Source of the DNA: Lates calcarifer
Lineage: Eukaryota; Chordata; Actinopteri; Centropomidae
Length of the DNA stretch: 64,000 nucleotides
NCBI RefSeq assembly: GCF_001640805.2
Contig: NC_066833.1
Coordinates: 16,980,136-17,044,135, forward strand
Direction of reading: 5' to 3'
Below, piece by piece: positions 1-13,010 of the stretch; the first letter of the stretch is position 1, and every line of letters starts with the position of its first letter. The notes beneath the pieces are model-generated. The model was not told the DNA's origin and searched no databases. It saw only the letters and a program-made list of their open reading frames with translations. Position numbers and translations under genes: made by a program.

Positions 1-736
1 CAGCATATGCAGGGTACGGTTCAAGTTGAGGTTTTCCCATCCCGGGGAGGAGAATGTACGCTAAGGGAGGCTGGAGTCCTGCTGAGGGCCAGGCCGTACA
101 GTTACAAGGGATCATGTAGCCCGGGTTTCCAGGGGACGGATGTGAGTGAGTGTGGGTGTGCGTCCCGCCACCTACACTGCCAGTCCCGGTGAAAGCCGTG
201 GCGCCTCCCGGCGGGTAGCCCAGCGGAGACGCGTACGGAAACGAAGGCGGGGAAAGCTCGGTCATCTTGGATCCCAGGTCGAAAAAGGAATAGGGGTTCG
301 TGGACATGGACGGGTTGAAGAACACCCTCGCCGCTGCGGCCGCCGCGGCCGCCGCCGCCTTATCGGGGTTCCCAATGACGGACTCGGAAAGTGCTCCAGC
401 AGAAAGCCCGTTAACTTTAAGTGCGTCGTGCTCCCCGAGATTGTAGGGCACGGGGAAAGAAAACTTATCTTTTTTCATCAGAGTCTTGGGCTTCCGCCTC
501 GGTCTGTATTTATAGTCTGGGTGTTCCTTCATGTGCATCGCTCGCAGTCGTTTGGCTTCGTCGATGAATGGCCTTTTCTCTGACTCGGTGAGAAGTTTCC
601 ACTCCGCTCCCAGTCTCTTGCTGATCTCGGAGTTGTGCATTTTGGGGTTCTCCTGAGCCATTTTTCTGCGCTGGGCTCTGGACCAAACCATGAAGGCATT
701 CATCGGGCGTTTGACGTGATCCATTGGTTTAGACAT
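1..736 (-). CDS. sox21b: Transcription factor Sox21 (SoxB2), 3' end just outside window
   Basis: SoxB2 HMG-box transcription factor that acts in the nucleus, known as a repressor balancing Sox1-3 activity in neural and sensory progenitors. The start codon is at 734-736 ([18 protein letters not shown]), with A at -3. The HMG box spans about residues 8-77 and includes [11 protein letters not shown] and [11 protein letters not shown]. It is followed by a basic stretch, an alanine tract of about 10 residues (near residue 128), [11 protein letters not shown], a His/Thr stretch, and the Sox21 C-terminal block [17 protein letters not shown]. The frame is open for 245 codons to the window edge and lacks only the last few residues, as in an intronless gene of about 248 aa. 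Human SOX21 is 276 aa and zebrafish Sox21b, as I recall, about 245. The a or b paralogue label is inferred from length and the [11 protein letters not shown] region. Confidence 0.96.
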   Translation of the reverse strand, partial: MSKPMDHVKRPMNAFMVWSRAQRRKMAQENPKMHNSEISKRLGAEWKLLTESEKRPFIDEAKRLRAMHMKEHPDYKYRPRRKPKTLMKKDKFSFPVPYNLGEHDALKVNGLSAGALSESVIGNPDKAAAAAAAAAARVFFNPSMSTNPYSFFDLGSKMTELSPPSFPYASPLGYPPGGATAFTGTGSVGGGTHTHTHSHPSPGNPGYMIPCNCTAWPSAGLQPPLAYILLPGMGKPQLEPYPAYA

Positions 737-1300
737 GTTGGCACAAACGCACTCTGGAGAAAAAAAAGAAAAGTATTTAAAAAAAAACAATAAGCCAAAG
801 AATAAATAACTTACAAAACAGCACAAAATGACCAACAAAACCGTTTAAACACGAATTGAAATTAATTCTATATCCACAACAACTACAGCTCATGGTTTAC
901 CTACTTACTTAAGACTTCAATTCTTCATCCCACCGTTGATTATCTTCTGAAAAAGTACAAGTGGCAGCGTCCTTACGAGTGCTCAACTTTATGTTTTCTG
1001 CTCCATGGTGGCATCCATCAGTGATACGCCTTCAGCAAGCAGGAGAGAGGAGAGAGAGGGGAGGGAAAAGCGCCGTCTTGTTTTCCTCTTGTCGCCTGAG
1101 ACTGTCAGCCACCACTCAGCAGCAGCATTTACGCAAGTGGATGATAACTCCCGCTTGCCCCATGTGAAATACGGGATTGTGTGGCAGGTAGTGAAAGTGC
1201 CGCTGGCGCATGCGCAGCAGCACTGAACACGCATCCGAGTGCTAAGCGATTTTTTTTTTTCAAAATCCCACCCTGAGTTTGAAGGGGAAACGCATCTCTT
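737..1300 (-). promoter_or_regulatory. sox21 5' UTR and proximal promoter region
   Basis: This is the upstream flank of sox21. It contains a perfect GCGCATGCGC palindrome at 1206-1215, the core of an NRF1 site, inside a locally GC-richer segment of an otherwise AT-rich flank. No clear TATA box was found at a sensible distance and the start site cannot be fixed from sequence. Human SOX21 has a divergent antisense lncRNA (SOX21-AS1). A plus-strand transcript could start here, but nothing in the sequence proves it. Confidence 0.4.
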
Positions 1301-4300
1301 TGCCTTTTAAATGTCTTTATTTAAAGCGGGAGAGTGTTTTAACTCACAGCGGTGACCCCGATGTTGCTTTGGCACATTAGTTTCACGTTCTGAGTTATAT
1401 TCATGATAATGAGCAACTTCTCAAATCGGAATTATTTAGTTCGATTCAAGTCATTAACTTAGTGAGGCGCCAGACACACCTGAAATACCTGAGCATGGCA
1501 GCATGGTGTCAGCGTCTTTCTTACACACTGGCAGATTTGGTGAAGGTGACTGCAACAGACAGTCGCATGTGTTCGAGATGGGTCTGAAACTGTATTGAAT
1601 CTATGCAATTAAACACCTGAAAAGCACGCACACACTCTCCCTTTAAAAAATGTCTTTGTCATTACACACTAATCGCCCCTTTCTCTCTGTTTCATTCGTT
1701 TAATTGACAGTCTGACCGGCTTGAATCTGCTGGTGTCACTCCACTTCCTCACCTTTCATCACTGTCTGTCGCGACTCTCTCTCTCTTTCTCTCTGCCTAA
1801 CCCCCTTCCCATCCCTTCCCTTCCCCATGGGTGGCACTGCCATTGAAAAGTAGTGTGTAAAGACGACAAGAAAGGTAAAGAATGTCTTCTTTAATTTTCT
1901 GATATTGTGCCATTTTGTCGTAAATACGCAAATACCGAGGAGGTCTGAAGTGTTTCTAATCGCGCCTGGTGAAATTAATTACTTTCCTGAAATCCCCCCT
2001 TTCACTTTCACTTCAAAGGACTTTCCCAAGGGCAGCGAATCGACAACTGAAATTAGGTTGTCGAATATTCAACTAAGCAATTACAGTTATCTGCAGGACT
2101 TGTTGAGTAAATTGTAGGTTTAAGTGGTTTGTTCTCGCACCTTCTCCGTTGTACATAATTACATATGTGGAAAAAAGGAAATAGAGAAGGGCTGTATCGA
2201 ACAATATTATAAATGACGAATTAGGCTGCAGGTCGATATCAATGGCTGTCAAATTCAATTCACATACTGTTGTTCTTTTTATAACGGTTTAGCCTAATAT
2301 AAGGACAGTTTACACAATGTATAATGTAGGAGTTATTCTTCTTCTTCTTATTATTATTATTGAGTACAAATATTGGACAAATAATTTCCTTTAATATGAA
2401 TAATATGTCAAGGGTGCAAGTAGAGTGATGACGCTGACCTATCGCAAAGTGATGCGCAATTTACAGGAGACAGCACCCTCACTGTGAACTGCACCTTGAG
2501 CCTGAGATTGTTTTAATTTTTCTGTTAACAAGGATTAGGCTTGTTTTATTGGCAGCGGAGAAAAAAGGGCTCACTGAGGGATCTCTCGTTTGTCTCAGGC
2601 ATATAGGAAACCTGACAAGGTGAGGGTGATCCCGCGCTAAAAAGGACCATGGTGAGAGACAAACCTGCTAACCCCAAACTCAGCCGCAGCATCTCTCAAC
2701 ACCGCGCGCCCCTTTTGTCGGCTTGTCACTCACCTCGATAACATTCCTGCAATGAAGCGCTCCACTCACTCTGTAAGGAGCACATGCCTCTCATGACACA
2801 AACGGGTAAAAAAATAAAACATAAAAAACTGCTATGAATTATATGAATAAGTTACGGTGGAAAGTTCTTATCGGGAGTTGACAGTTATATGGAGGTGTGG
2901 AATTTAGTATGTGCATACATGCGCGCTCTTCACTGGCCTCTTTGGAAATTTTATAATGTTTAATTAATCGCTGCTGTTTTAAGTCATTTTATTATTTTGT
3001 TTAATATTGTTTGACAATATAAAGAAACACCTCTCCTCACTGTCCTGCTCCTGAAGCACAGCCTGTGTGTGCTTTTTAAACTAAATAAATAACATGTGTT
3101 GGAGGATTTTAGTTGATGCCTGGGCCTAGTTGAGTCTGAATTAACTGGGATGTGCAGCCATCCAGTATGTTTTCTACTCATCAAAATGTCAAGATTTGTT
3201 GTATCTATTTCACAAAACAGCATATTATTCTGCAGACTGAGAAAACATTAATTTATTTAATTTAGCAATTTAATTGAGATCAGATTTAAAAAACAAAACA
3301 AACAAAAAAAAAAACATCAACAGCACTCCAATCTGTGTTTTTTCTCCCTCTTTTACCTCTGCCTGGGTCCTGGAAATAACACTTAAATAATTCAAGATGA
3401 GTTAGTGAGAGTGGGAGAATTACCTGCCGATAAAGCCCGGGTCCAGCCTCTGAGACGGAGCCAGCACTCCCACCTCACAGCACACTGATGATAAGACTGA
3501 ATAGAAAAATATCATGCAAATAGAAGGCAGACAGCAGCAACAACAAGCCCATGGGGACATTTTCCTACCCGGAGAGATCGCACACAGTTCACTCCAAAGT
3601 GCTAAAGCCATCACTCTGAAATAGGAGCCCCTGGAGGTGCAAGAATCTTCATGATAGCACCAAACAGTTTATTCTGCTCGACACTCCACATAACTCTGGG
3701 ATAAAGCAAAACAAATTATAGAGTGAGTTGATGAGGATCCCTGGATAATCCCAGTTTGCATAAAAAGCCCTCATCTATGAAGAATATTGTAGGATGTGTA
3801 CTTTACCTCCTCTTTCTTTTCAAGGTGTTTACTGTTATTCTCCCACTGGAGGTGGAGGGGAGGGGAATCAAGTCTTAGAATAAATTGATTTCAGGGGGAA
3901 CACAAGTTGACCTCTTGCTATCAGATGGCTTTTCTTTGACTGGAAAAAAGTGAGCAGAGTAAACAACAATATCTTCTGTTTGCCACTTCAAACCCCACAG
4001 AGTGGAGAGTATTTACTGCCACATGAAAGTTTGCTCATTATCAAGGAGGTTCGAAGAAAGGAGGGAGGGAGGGGTCCTGATTGTGTACCTGATGTGGTTT
4101 CTTTCAGCTTGTCTGATCACAGCTCTGCCTGGATCTTCCCCTTTCCTTTTCAGCTCAGCTGCTCTCTCCCTCTCTCTCTCTCTCTCCCTCTCACACAGGC
4201 CCGGGCCAAGGCAGGAGCAAGTAAATTCACCTCCACAGCAAAATAAAAAAAAGGTAGTCCTCTCATTTTCATCTGCGCTCTGATGATTTTTTTATTAATC

Positions 4301-5892
4301 CCTACATGCTCATGCCAATTGCTCCATTTTTTACAGCTGATTTTCTGATTAAGGATTTATTCTGCAGATAAGCAGTACAAATGTGGACCAAAATATTTCA
4401 TTAATTTAGCTAAAAGCGCATTTAAAAGCATGACTGATATTATAATACTGGAGATTTAAGTGGGAAGAAATATAATGTAGTTTCAAACATAATTACTGTA
4501 TATTTTCAGTTAACTCTTTTCATCGTGTTGCATATTTTTATAAATGGTTGGCTTAAATAAATCCTAGTTGCAGAAGATTAAGATGAAGGTATTCATTTCA
4601 AACAAGGAAATAAAATCTTAAAAAAAAAAAAAAAAAATCCTAAATACATTTTCCAGCAAAGCAAACATAGAACATACACTGAAGGATAAGTGTTCACAGC
4701 ATGGTGTGGAGAGTATTGAAAGTCAATTTGTCACTATCACACACCATTAGCTGCAGAATCTTATCTCTAGTGAGCCTTTGATAAAGTGCTAATGACAAAC
4801 AGTTTAGTGTTGTGAGGGATCCAATTGATTACTATTTAAAGATGATTGCATTTAGATTAGAAGTCATTTTGTCTAATGAGGTTTCTTTACAGCTTTTACA
4901 ATACGTAGAAAATATGCTTAAGTGCAAGGCAACATAATGATCGGATTGGTAAAGAGACAATGCCGACTTCTGCATCACTTCAAATGAGTCACACAGAATA
5001 TCTGAATAAATACATAATTAATGTGAATAAAGTTAATATTTTTTTGTGGTTTAAATATGTGACCTATTTTGAACGTTGTGTTCTCAAAATATATTCAATA
5101 AGTGCCAAATTAGTTGTGCAGTTCTTTAATCATTCTAATTATACAGTCTTTATTGCTCCTTAGGGCAGACTTTCGCGTCTTTGTCTCAGTGGGAATTATT
5201 TTGGTGAAGAACCAAAATATTTACTCAACCACAACCTAAATATTACGCATATCAAGAGGAATTGAGAAATAATCCTCTCATAGAGCACAGTATTAACTTA
5301 ATCACATTAGTGAAAATACTATTGATAGTGGTCATGATCCCTAGTGAGGGAATCTGTAATTCACAATAAACAGCCATATAAGATAGAACACACTGGAGTG
5401 TGTATTAAAGACTGGGGACTGGAACAGGCAAATAGCCCTGAGGATTGAGTGAGACAGTGTGTGTGTGTGTGTGTGTATGTGTGTGTGTGTGTGTGTGTGA
5501 ATGCTTGAATGATGGTAAAGAGGGAGGAATTGATTGTCAGTTCAATCTTGGAGGACCTGAACTGACAGATACAACAAACTTTGAAAGCACATTATACGGA
5601 AGGAGAATGGCTACACAGAAGGATGTGGAGTCCGCAAGGTTGATAAGACCTTCATCTTTAAACTGCCGCTTGTCAAAGTATTATATGTAATCTCACACTG
5701 CAGAATATCTTCACACCCTGAGGGGCAAACAAAATAGCAGCGGCAATCAAACGACTTCCTGGATCATTAAAAAACAGCCTATCCTACCCTTTGTGAAAAG
5801 TCAGATTTTTGAACTCTGACTGCCGCTACCCCCCACAGGGTGTATGTTTAGCTTAAACCTTCCACAGTCTCTGTCGCAGTCCTGTGGTTCAA
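1261..5892. other. Intergenic, no gene recognised
   Basis: AT-rich non-coding DNA between the sox21 promoter and the first candidate enhancer block. I see no splice-bounded coding exon. It holds a CT-rich tract (4163-4192), an A run (4620-4637) and a TG microsatellite (5457-5499). The short open frames are low-complexity or unsupported. Confidence 0.6.
5457..5499. repeat. (TG)n microsatellite
   Basis: About 21 TG units with one interrupting TATG. The overlapping reading frame is only a Val-Cys repeat. Confidence 0.95.
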
Positions 5893-6180
5893 ATCCACAG
5901 ATACTTGTTTACCTCCAGGCACTGAGATGACTTTTCCCATGATAGACTATTTTGAACCATTTAGCGGATACATTATCGCTGGCCTTTCTTCCTCATTATA
6001 TTCCCCTTATCGCCACAGCATCGCTGCAAAGCCCCAAATAGAGAGTTGTAATTACCCAGACTGCCACCTGATAGCAGCCCTTCTATCAGCTTTATCACTC
6101 CAGGTCCTGCTAACTCATCACAGGGACAGAGGGAAGAAAAGGCCCGCTTGTGGCACATCCCGCAACAGATAGCTCATCTC
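5893..6180. promoter_or_regulatory. Candidate conserved non-coding element with GATA-motif cluster
   Basis: A repeat-free block of balanced composition containing five WGATAR matches: 5940-5945, 6069-6074, 6083-6088 (minus), 6092-6097 (minus) and 6167-6172. About 0.5 would be expected by chance in this length. It lies in the sox21 desert, where conserved enhancers are known to occur. Conservation itself cannot be seen from one sequence. Confidence 0.3.
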
Positions 6181-7616
6181 TCAGATACATTTATAGTTGC
6201 AGTTGGGATCAGAGAAAACTGATGCACCAAGGCAATTTTTTTTATCCACCTCTTCCCTTCAACCCCACAAAGACTGCTCTCTCTCAGTCCTCTCCCCGTC
6301 TCTCACTCTTTATGTGGAAGCTGAATTGAGGCTGCTCCGCAAACAAAAAGTGATCCAATCTCCTTGAACCCGTGGCAGGGCAGTAACATGCTATTTGGGC
6401 TTTCATAGTGTGCCATCGTCCTTCAGAGTAAAGAAAAAAAAATAATCCAGAGGGTGACTTTGTCATATTTAACATTGCACACAACATCAAAGACACTCGC
6501 ATAAAAGTTGACAGTATAGTGCTCCCAGCTTATTAACCACCTTTGACCCTTATTGCAAGTTTCTGTGATGCTATGAATTGGAAATGAAGAACTGAATCTA
6601 TGGGTTTGTGTTCATCTGGGTTGAATGAACAGCAGGTGAAAGCGCTGAAAAGTGTAGATTAAAGGTCAAAATTTATTCATATTCACAGTCTTTTATATAC
6701 ACAAGTCTGCAAAAATGAAAAGTGAATGTTAAATATGATAAAAATCAAACTGCAAATCATCTTCTGTTCAATGTAACATTCTAGGCAAAAGTAATTTAAG
6801 AAAAACAGCCTTTATAAAAATGACTTCTTTCTTTTGGGGAACATTAAGTATTGTGCGAAATGCTTGACGTGTTATGAGAAGTTTGATGTACAGTAATAAT
6901 TAATGAAATTCAATTTATGTTGAATGTAATCTGGGTTATCCCAAATATCTTTCAAATACAACCCCCATATTTGTTTGTGTGTGAAATAATGTTTGATTTG
7001 CTTACAAGACAAAAGTGATCGCACCATTACTGCCAGCTCATTATTATTATGTAAGTATATAATCCTCTGCCAATTCAGTGTGTGTTTGCATTTGTATGAC
7101 ACAATCACAGTCCTGCATCTTTTCCTGTCATGTATTGTGCGTATAGCTGCACTCTTTTCTATCACTTGTAACAATGAAAAGGGCCTTTGTGTGTCCACTC
7201 ATCAGTATGTCAAAGAAACAGCCTTAGTGACTGTGACCTCCGTCAAATGGGGAAATTGTGAGGATGCATTGGAACACTATGGTTCCCATGGCCTGGGCGC
7301 CTTCTGACAGAGGCACTCTAACACTGCCTGAAAAGAGAAATCAATCTTATTTCAGGAGATTAAGTGACCAAGATAATAAGCATGTAATTGAAAGAGAAAA
7401 AAAGTCCTACTTTTCAAAAGAGCAAAATAACTGGGTTCCTGCAGATGGCTCATTGTTGCATTTGAATGTCACATCTCTCGAGGTGAGCCCTTTATAGCAG
7501 TGTTGTCTTACATACCTCAGGGACAAAACATGTGGCCGTTACAACAATCGGAGTACGAGTTCATTTTTGCACAACGCAGAAAAAGATCAGTGATATTTGT
7601 ACTGCATTTTGTACCC

Positions 7617-7659
<43 letters not shown>

Positions 7660-7784
7660 ACATGTTTTCTCCTAGGCACTGGCTTGAATGACAATATGAT
7701 CAATGGGAGGGCAAGTGTCCTGTCAGCACGTCCTGTTAGGGTGGGGGGGTGGCCTCTGTCGACCGTGGCCTGTCTCAGGTGATC
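6181..7784. other. Intergenic, no gene recognised
   Basis: No coding exon is supported. It contains the (TG)n tract at 7622-7656. Open frames here, including a 104-codon plus frame at 6993-7307, have no recognisable domain and overlap an equally long frame on the other strand. Confidence 0.5.
7622..7656. repeat. (GT)n microsatellite
   Basis: About 17 uninterrupted GT units. Confidence 0.95.
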
Positions 7785-8250
7785 TCATTATTTGATGGAC
7801 ACAGCAGTGGAGAGGCTGCATTCATACGAGCCTCTCTCGTGTTGCTCTCTTAATCAGACCATTACTCATGCAGAGCAGTGGGGGCACTTATAGGAAATAT
7901 TGATCATATTTTGACAGAGTATTCTCCCCTCTCCGTAATCAGCAATGCATTACTGCTACGACACTGATCCTGTGCACACAGCACACGCGACAGCATCATT
8001 AGATGCCATTGCAGGGGGGGTTACACTTATCAGCATTCCAGAGCAGACAGCCTGTGTTTGTGTGTTAAGATGTTTGCCTAATGATTTTAACTAATCTGTT
8101 TACTTCCAATGTTTATCTGAACAGCCTGTGCGGGGAGGGATAGTAAAGCAAGGAACATAGCTTTTCAAAATCAAAGACTTCAAAGCACTAATCGCCTGCG
8201 TGAAGATTAATGAATTACTCTTACGAATGCTCCTCTCTGTTTTTCACTCA
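7785..8250. promoter_or_regulatory. Candidate conserved non-coding element
   Basis: Repeat-free, with many homeodomain-like AT cores in mixed-complexity sequence: TCTTAATCAGACC, CCGTAATCAGCAATGC, CTAATCGCC, GATTAATGAATTAC. This texture is typical of developmental enhancers in gene deserts. The call rests on composition, motifs and location next to sox21 only. Confidence 0.3.
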
Positions 8251-8519
8251 TGCAGTTTTTTTTTTATGTTTGGCTAAAGTCAATACCTATGCAGAGCTAC
8301 ACTCTGAACAGATGGCTAACCCAGAGGCCAGGACCGTGCAAGAGTCAGATCATCGTCCCATGGGATGTTTGCTAAAGATGCTGTGACACGCCTAAAGAGC
8401 AAAGCTCCAGCAGGGGCCCTGAGGGCTGTTTGCATTTGGCAGCACAAGCCAAAAGTATCTTCTCTGTCCAAATTAAGCCTTGCCAAGGGTCAAGTGAAAT
8501 CAATATGTTAATCCATAAA

Positions 8520-8705
8520 TTGTCCTGTGTGATAATTACAGTGAGGAACAGTAATTACAAAAGACATTAATTTACTTCTTAGATTTTGTGCCAGGGAAAG
8601 AGTTTCACCCAGCCTTAATTCATCTGGAGGCAAACAATTCACAGAGGAAGCGTCTCTTTTTTTAAAGCAGCGGTCAATTCTTTTAAGGAACAGTAGGCGC
8701 ACACA
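8520..8705. promoter_or_regulatory. Candidate conserved non-coding element
   Basis: Short repeat-free block with GACATTAATTTAC, CCTTAATTCATC and AACAATTCAC, the last resembling a Sox AACAAT core. The call rests on motif texture and the sox21 context. Confidence 0.25.
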
Positions 8706-11539
8706 AGCTCTCGGTCAAAGCACTTCTGGATATGCTAAGGGAATTGTTTGATGGTTTTCGAACCCCTGTGTAGTCAACTCCAGGGTTCTTACACTGGCCA
8801 GTGACGACAAAGGTTTCACAAAATACATACTTTTGTTCCCTGTGACAATGTGTCTTTGACATTAGCATAATAACAATATAAAAAAATCCATATGGGCTAT
8901 TAAGGGATAAAACCATGATGTCCTCAGCTAAAGACACATGGAGCGCCATACAAACACCACACTGCTTTAATAGGGCGACAACCTGTATACGTTTTGATCT
9001 TTTTTTTTCCCAGTCACTTTGAGGCATGGCACAAACATCGTACAGGCATTCTTCTCTAAACCCCAGGTTGCAGCTGGTCTGCCACTCGCTGTGCACTGTC
9101 AAGTGCAAGAAATGAGTCTCTTTTATCAGGATGGAGCAAATCTGGGCTAATGTGTCTGGTAGAAAGTGTCCCAGGGAGCCTCGCTTTCCTATTCTTTGGC
9201 CATTCTTTCCACTTTTCTCCTCTCCTGCACTTGGGATAATTGCAGTTTAATTGGGTGACAAGAAATGAAAACTGTGTCCACATTATCTAGGAGTATCTCT
9301 TTTTCCTCCAGCCTGCCATCAATTCAAGGAAACCCATTTATCAGTACAGGGAAGCTGATGCTTGGTCAGCGGAGAAGAAGCTTTGAGCACCAGTTAGCAA
9401 AATGAAGAGAGAAAGGGGCCGGGAGCAATGGGAGGGGGCTTGACAGTTAAGAAAAATGCTCTTTGTATCTTATCGTAACCGTACATTCATCTTTGAGATA
9501 CATATCATTTCAGAACTCTAATCAATAAAAATACAATATTATTCCAAAGAATTATTGCTTCCAGAAAAGAAAAAAATGGTACCACTTCTGCCAGTATCAG
9601 TTCTCAAGCTCAAATACAATAGGTTTCATCTCTGAATGCCTGAGTTTAATTATCCAGAAACATTTCACAAAACCTACAACACATCACTCTTTTAGCAACC
9701 CAGACAAAACATGCTAAAAGATACCACTACGTCTCCCAGATTTGTGTCTTGGATGTGCTTCATAGCCAGCTTCATTCATTTCCTCAGCATTGTTAAATTC
9801 TGCATGGCAAGGTTATAAACATTGAGTCATACTCAGGCCAGCCATAGCTCACCCTTTTTGTTCGAGCTGTGCTCAACCTTAAAAGCCTCTTTCAGGATGC
9901 ATGAATGCACTTCATTTTCTCTCTAAGAACTTTGCTCGGATAGCTGAAAGATGGAAGGTTGTTTAGAGGGTGAAGGGGAGACAATGAAGGAGAAAATGAA
10001 AGCTTGAAAGCTTTCTAATTCCATTATGAGCATTGCCCTCCCTTTCAGATATTTATACTGTATATTTTCTTCAAAATTATTGCCTTAATATGCTTGCCAG
10101 TAACTCCAGCAAAGCTCAAGCAAAATGGGCCTTGCATCAGGGTTATGGTAATACAGTAAATGCTACAAAAATGATATAGAGCTGTTCTGTGGGAGGATCG
10201 GGGTAAAGATAGCAGATCAGAAAATGGCTTCATTAGTACTTTTGCTAGCCTCTGAACAGAAGTAGATGAAAGAAAAGAGACCTTGTCAGTGCACTACATA
10301 CATACCTATTCAGTCTCAGGTGCACTGGCTTTGTGTAGCACCTAAGCATGAAAATCTGTTGTACAATGACCGACCTGGAGTGCCTACTCTGAATGCAACA
10401 GGGGACCTTCTAAACACAATTCAGTTTGAAGGTTACAGATATATTGTCTGCTCTTAGGAGCATGTGCGTGTGTGTGAATATGCACACGTCTGTATGTGTG
10501 TGTGCATAGACACTGGCTGCACATAAATAATGACAAAATAATGTAAGCAATGTTTAAAAAAAACTGTAATAAAAACTTCTTGGGCGTGTGGAAAACTTTG
10601 AAGCAACAACTTTCCCAATTTGCAGATTGCAAACACCTGTTTAAAAATTACTTGAGACTGGAGGAAACTAAATGAGGAACATTGCTACAAAGTTGGGTTG
10701 TATTAGCATGAATGCCAGTAAACATAATTTGTCAAACCTGGACATATCCATCATTGGTTCTGTGATGCTTTGTGATGATTTTCAAGACTCTCTTCTTCTA
10801 ATGTTTTGTAATTACGCAGTGCAATTAAATTTAGAAGATTTGATCTTCTACGGGCTTTGTTAGTCGTGTACAGGTTGTTTTGAAAACCTAGAGTGCTACC
10901 TTCCACTGCAGACCTCCGTTCTACCTGTTAAATTCTGCAAATTGTCTTTTAATGTAACATAACCCACATGTTTGCAATGTTTGTCATGTCATAATTTTAT
11001 TATGTATTTTTGCATTACTTTGTTTACCCCTCACTGTACATGTGTGAGATACATGACGCGCAGTATTCCGTTTTTGTATTTTTGCAATTTCAAAGGGAAT
11101 GGTGGGGGGGGGTGCCTAAAGATATAATCGTGATCTACAGGGCTCAATTCAAAAGAACACTTTCATCACAAATTCAGACATTGATAATTTCACTACACTA
11201 TAAACTGAGCAATAAGACCAAGTTGTCTAAAAGATACAGGGGTGGGGGTGGGGGGTGGCAGGGGGCAGTTGAAAGGGGCCAGTGTTTTGCTGATTCAGCC
11301 AGCCATACATAATCAAATATACACATAGACACAAATGATACTCTGTCGTGACCAATTGCAGAAACAGTGTAACTTCTATGATTATTTCCAAAGCATTTTG
11401 ATGAGCATTAAATTTAAACTTTTTCATGGTTATGACTGTGACAATGGGCTGATAGCAGTAGAACTGATACCTGTTTCAGAATCAGGGGTAGGCAGGAATA
11501 TGGCCATGGTGAATGGCTGCCACATTCATCCAGGCAGTG
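8706..11539. other. Intergenic, no gene recognised
   Basis: No splice-bounded exon is found. The 141-codon minus frame at 8683-9108 has no domain or low-complexity explanation but also no start context, homology or neighbouring exon that I can recognise. Part of 9110-9420 resembles the enhancer-like blocks. Confidence 0.45.
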
Positions 11540-11860
11540 TTAATCATTTTTACGCAGGGCAGCAATATAAAATTGCTAAAGGAGAATTGCTTCAGCCTGG
11601 TCAGTGCAGGGAGCAGTTTGTCTAATCAGAGTGCAAATAAGGTTTGATCACTGTCCAGTGTAATCTGGCCCACAAGCAGCATTTACAGCACTAAATCAAG
11701 CGTTGGGGAAGCTGCAGGTGCTGCCTCACAGACAGGCCTCCCCCTGGGGGCCCTGTGCTGGGGAATAAACAGCAAATAAATGGCAGTGCTGGGAGAGCGA
11801 TGAGCTGATTAACTCACTGCAGGGCAGTTTCTCATTATCCCGTTAACCCAGACAGAGACC
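11540..11860. promoter_or_regulatory. Candidate conserved non-coding element
   Basis: Mixed-complexity block with a forkhead-like AATAAACA, GATTAACTC, and several GCAGTG/CACTGC words. It is free of repeats and lies in the sox21 desert. Function is inferred from context only. Confidence 0.27.
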
Positions 11861-12025
11861 TACCCAATCTTACACCCTGTCTCACTTACACTAGGGCGCT
11901 GTCCTGTGCAAGCCAGACTGACATTGTCTGGGTTATACTCTGAGTGAGATAGAGTCTGTATAGATGATGCATAAAAAAAGTGAAAATATGTGTATGTATG
12001 TGCATGGATGTGGATATGCACGACA

Positions 12026-12038
12026 ATGTATGTATGTA

Positions 12039-12109
<71 letters not shown>
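12026..12109. repeat. Compound (TGTA)n/(TG)n microsatellite
   Basis: A short TGTA array (12027-12040) runs into about 70 bases of TG with one interruption. It generates spurious frames on both strands. Confidence 0.95.
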
Positions 12110-12113
<4 letters not shown>

Positions 12114-12714
12114 GTGGTCCATCTCTGGGGAGACTGCTAATGTGTCAGCTCCATGGCTCATTTCTTTCAATTACAGTGGCAGGACTAGGAGAGCCCACCA
12201 GCGGTCCACTGACAGCTCCATATGTGTCCCATCACCGCTTATCACAGGCCACTCGTGGATAATTCATTTACCCTTCATTGAATATGATATATTACCATCA
12301 ACACAAGCAGCTATATATCACACAATTCACACATTGTTCATTAAGAGCAGATTATCATGACAGTCATTTTAGATGCGAAATTATTCTATTCAAACAGAGG
12401 TGGGATTATTTATCAAAGCCACATAAGAGCCTTTTATGATTTACCATAAAATAATGGGGGGAAAAAAGGGACTAATGGTATTCTGAAATAATGACTTTCC
12501 AGAATAAAGTTTACTTTACACAAGTGAAAACTTACTAAATAAAGGAGCTATATTAAAATAAAGAAAAGTCACTTTTTGACTGTCTCTGGTGCTCCAGAGA
12601 AAAATTGAATTTTCTATTGTAAAATGTTGATTTAGCATGTCACCTGAATATAAAGCATCCTCTGACATAGTTTGAAATGAGCTGCACTGTTTTCCATTGT
12701 GCATCCCCCTGTGG

Positions 12715-13010
12715 TTTCAAAGCGAATTAATTAACATGATACAGAAATAGGTAGAATGCAAATGTTGGAGCCCTCACTTTATGCCTGGGTATCCTTTTGT
12801 TCCCCTTTATTGTACCAAATTATTTAATTGGGTCTCTCTGATTGTGCACAGACACAGGAAGGAACACAGGCCATTGTTAGCTTCCATACAAGCCACAATA
12901 CGGTATCAAATTCAATTCCCATCAAAACGGCAGGCTGCTGTAGAGCCCACAGTGGCCCTGGAGATTAATGAAGATCTGCATCAAGGCAAAGCGCTGGTCT
13001 GAGATGGGAG
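12715..13010. promoter_or_regulatory. Candidate conserved non-coding element
   Basis: Includes GCGAATTAATTAACATG, AAATTATTTAATTGGG, GGCCATTGTTAGC (Sox-like CATTGTT) and GGAGATTAATGAAG. The density of homeodomain and Sox-like cores is high and no repeat is present. Confidence 0.28.

Noticed and set aside
146..583. 145-codon plus-strand frame opposite sox21
   Set aside because: It is antisense to the GC-rich Sox21 coding region, is Arg/Gly-rich, and has no domain.
11886..12360. Several frames of about 90-126 codons on both strands
   Set aside because: They are created by the TG/CA microsatellite and encode Cys-Val or His-Thr repeats.
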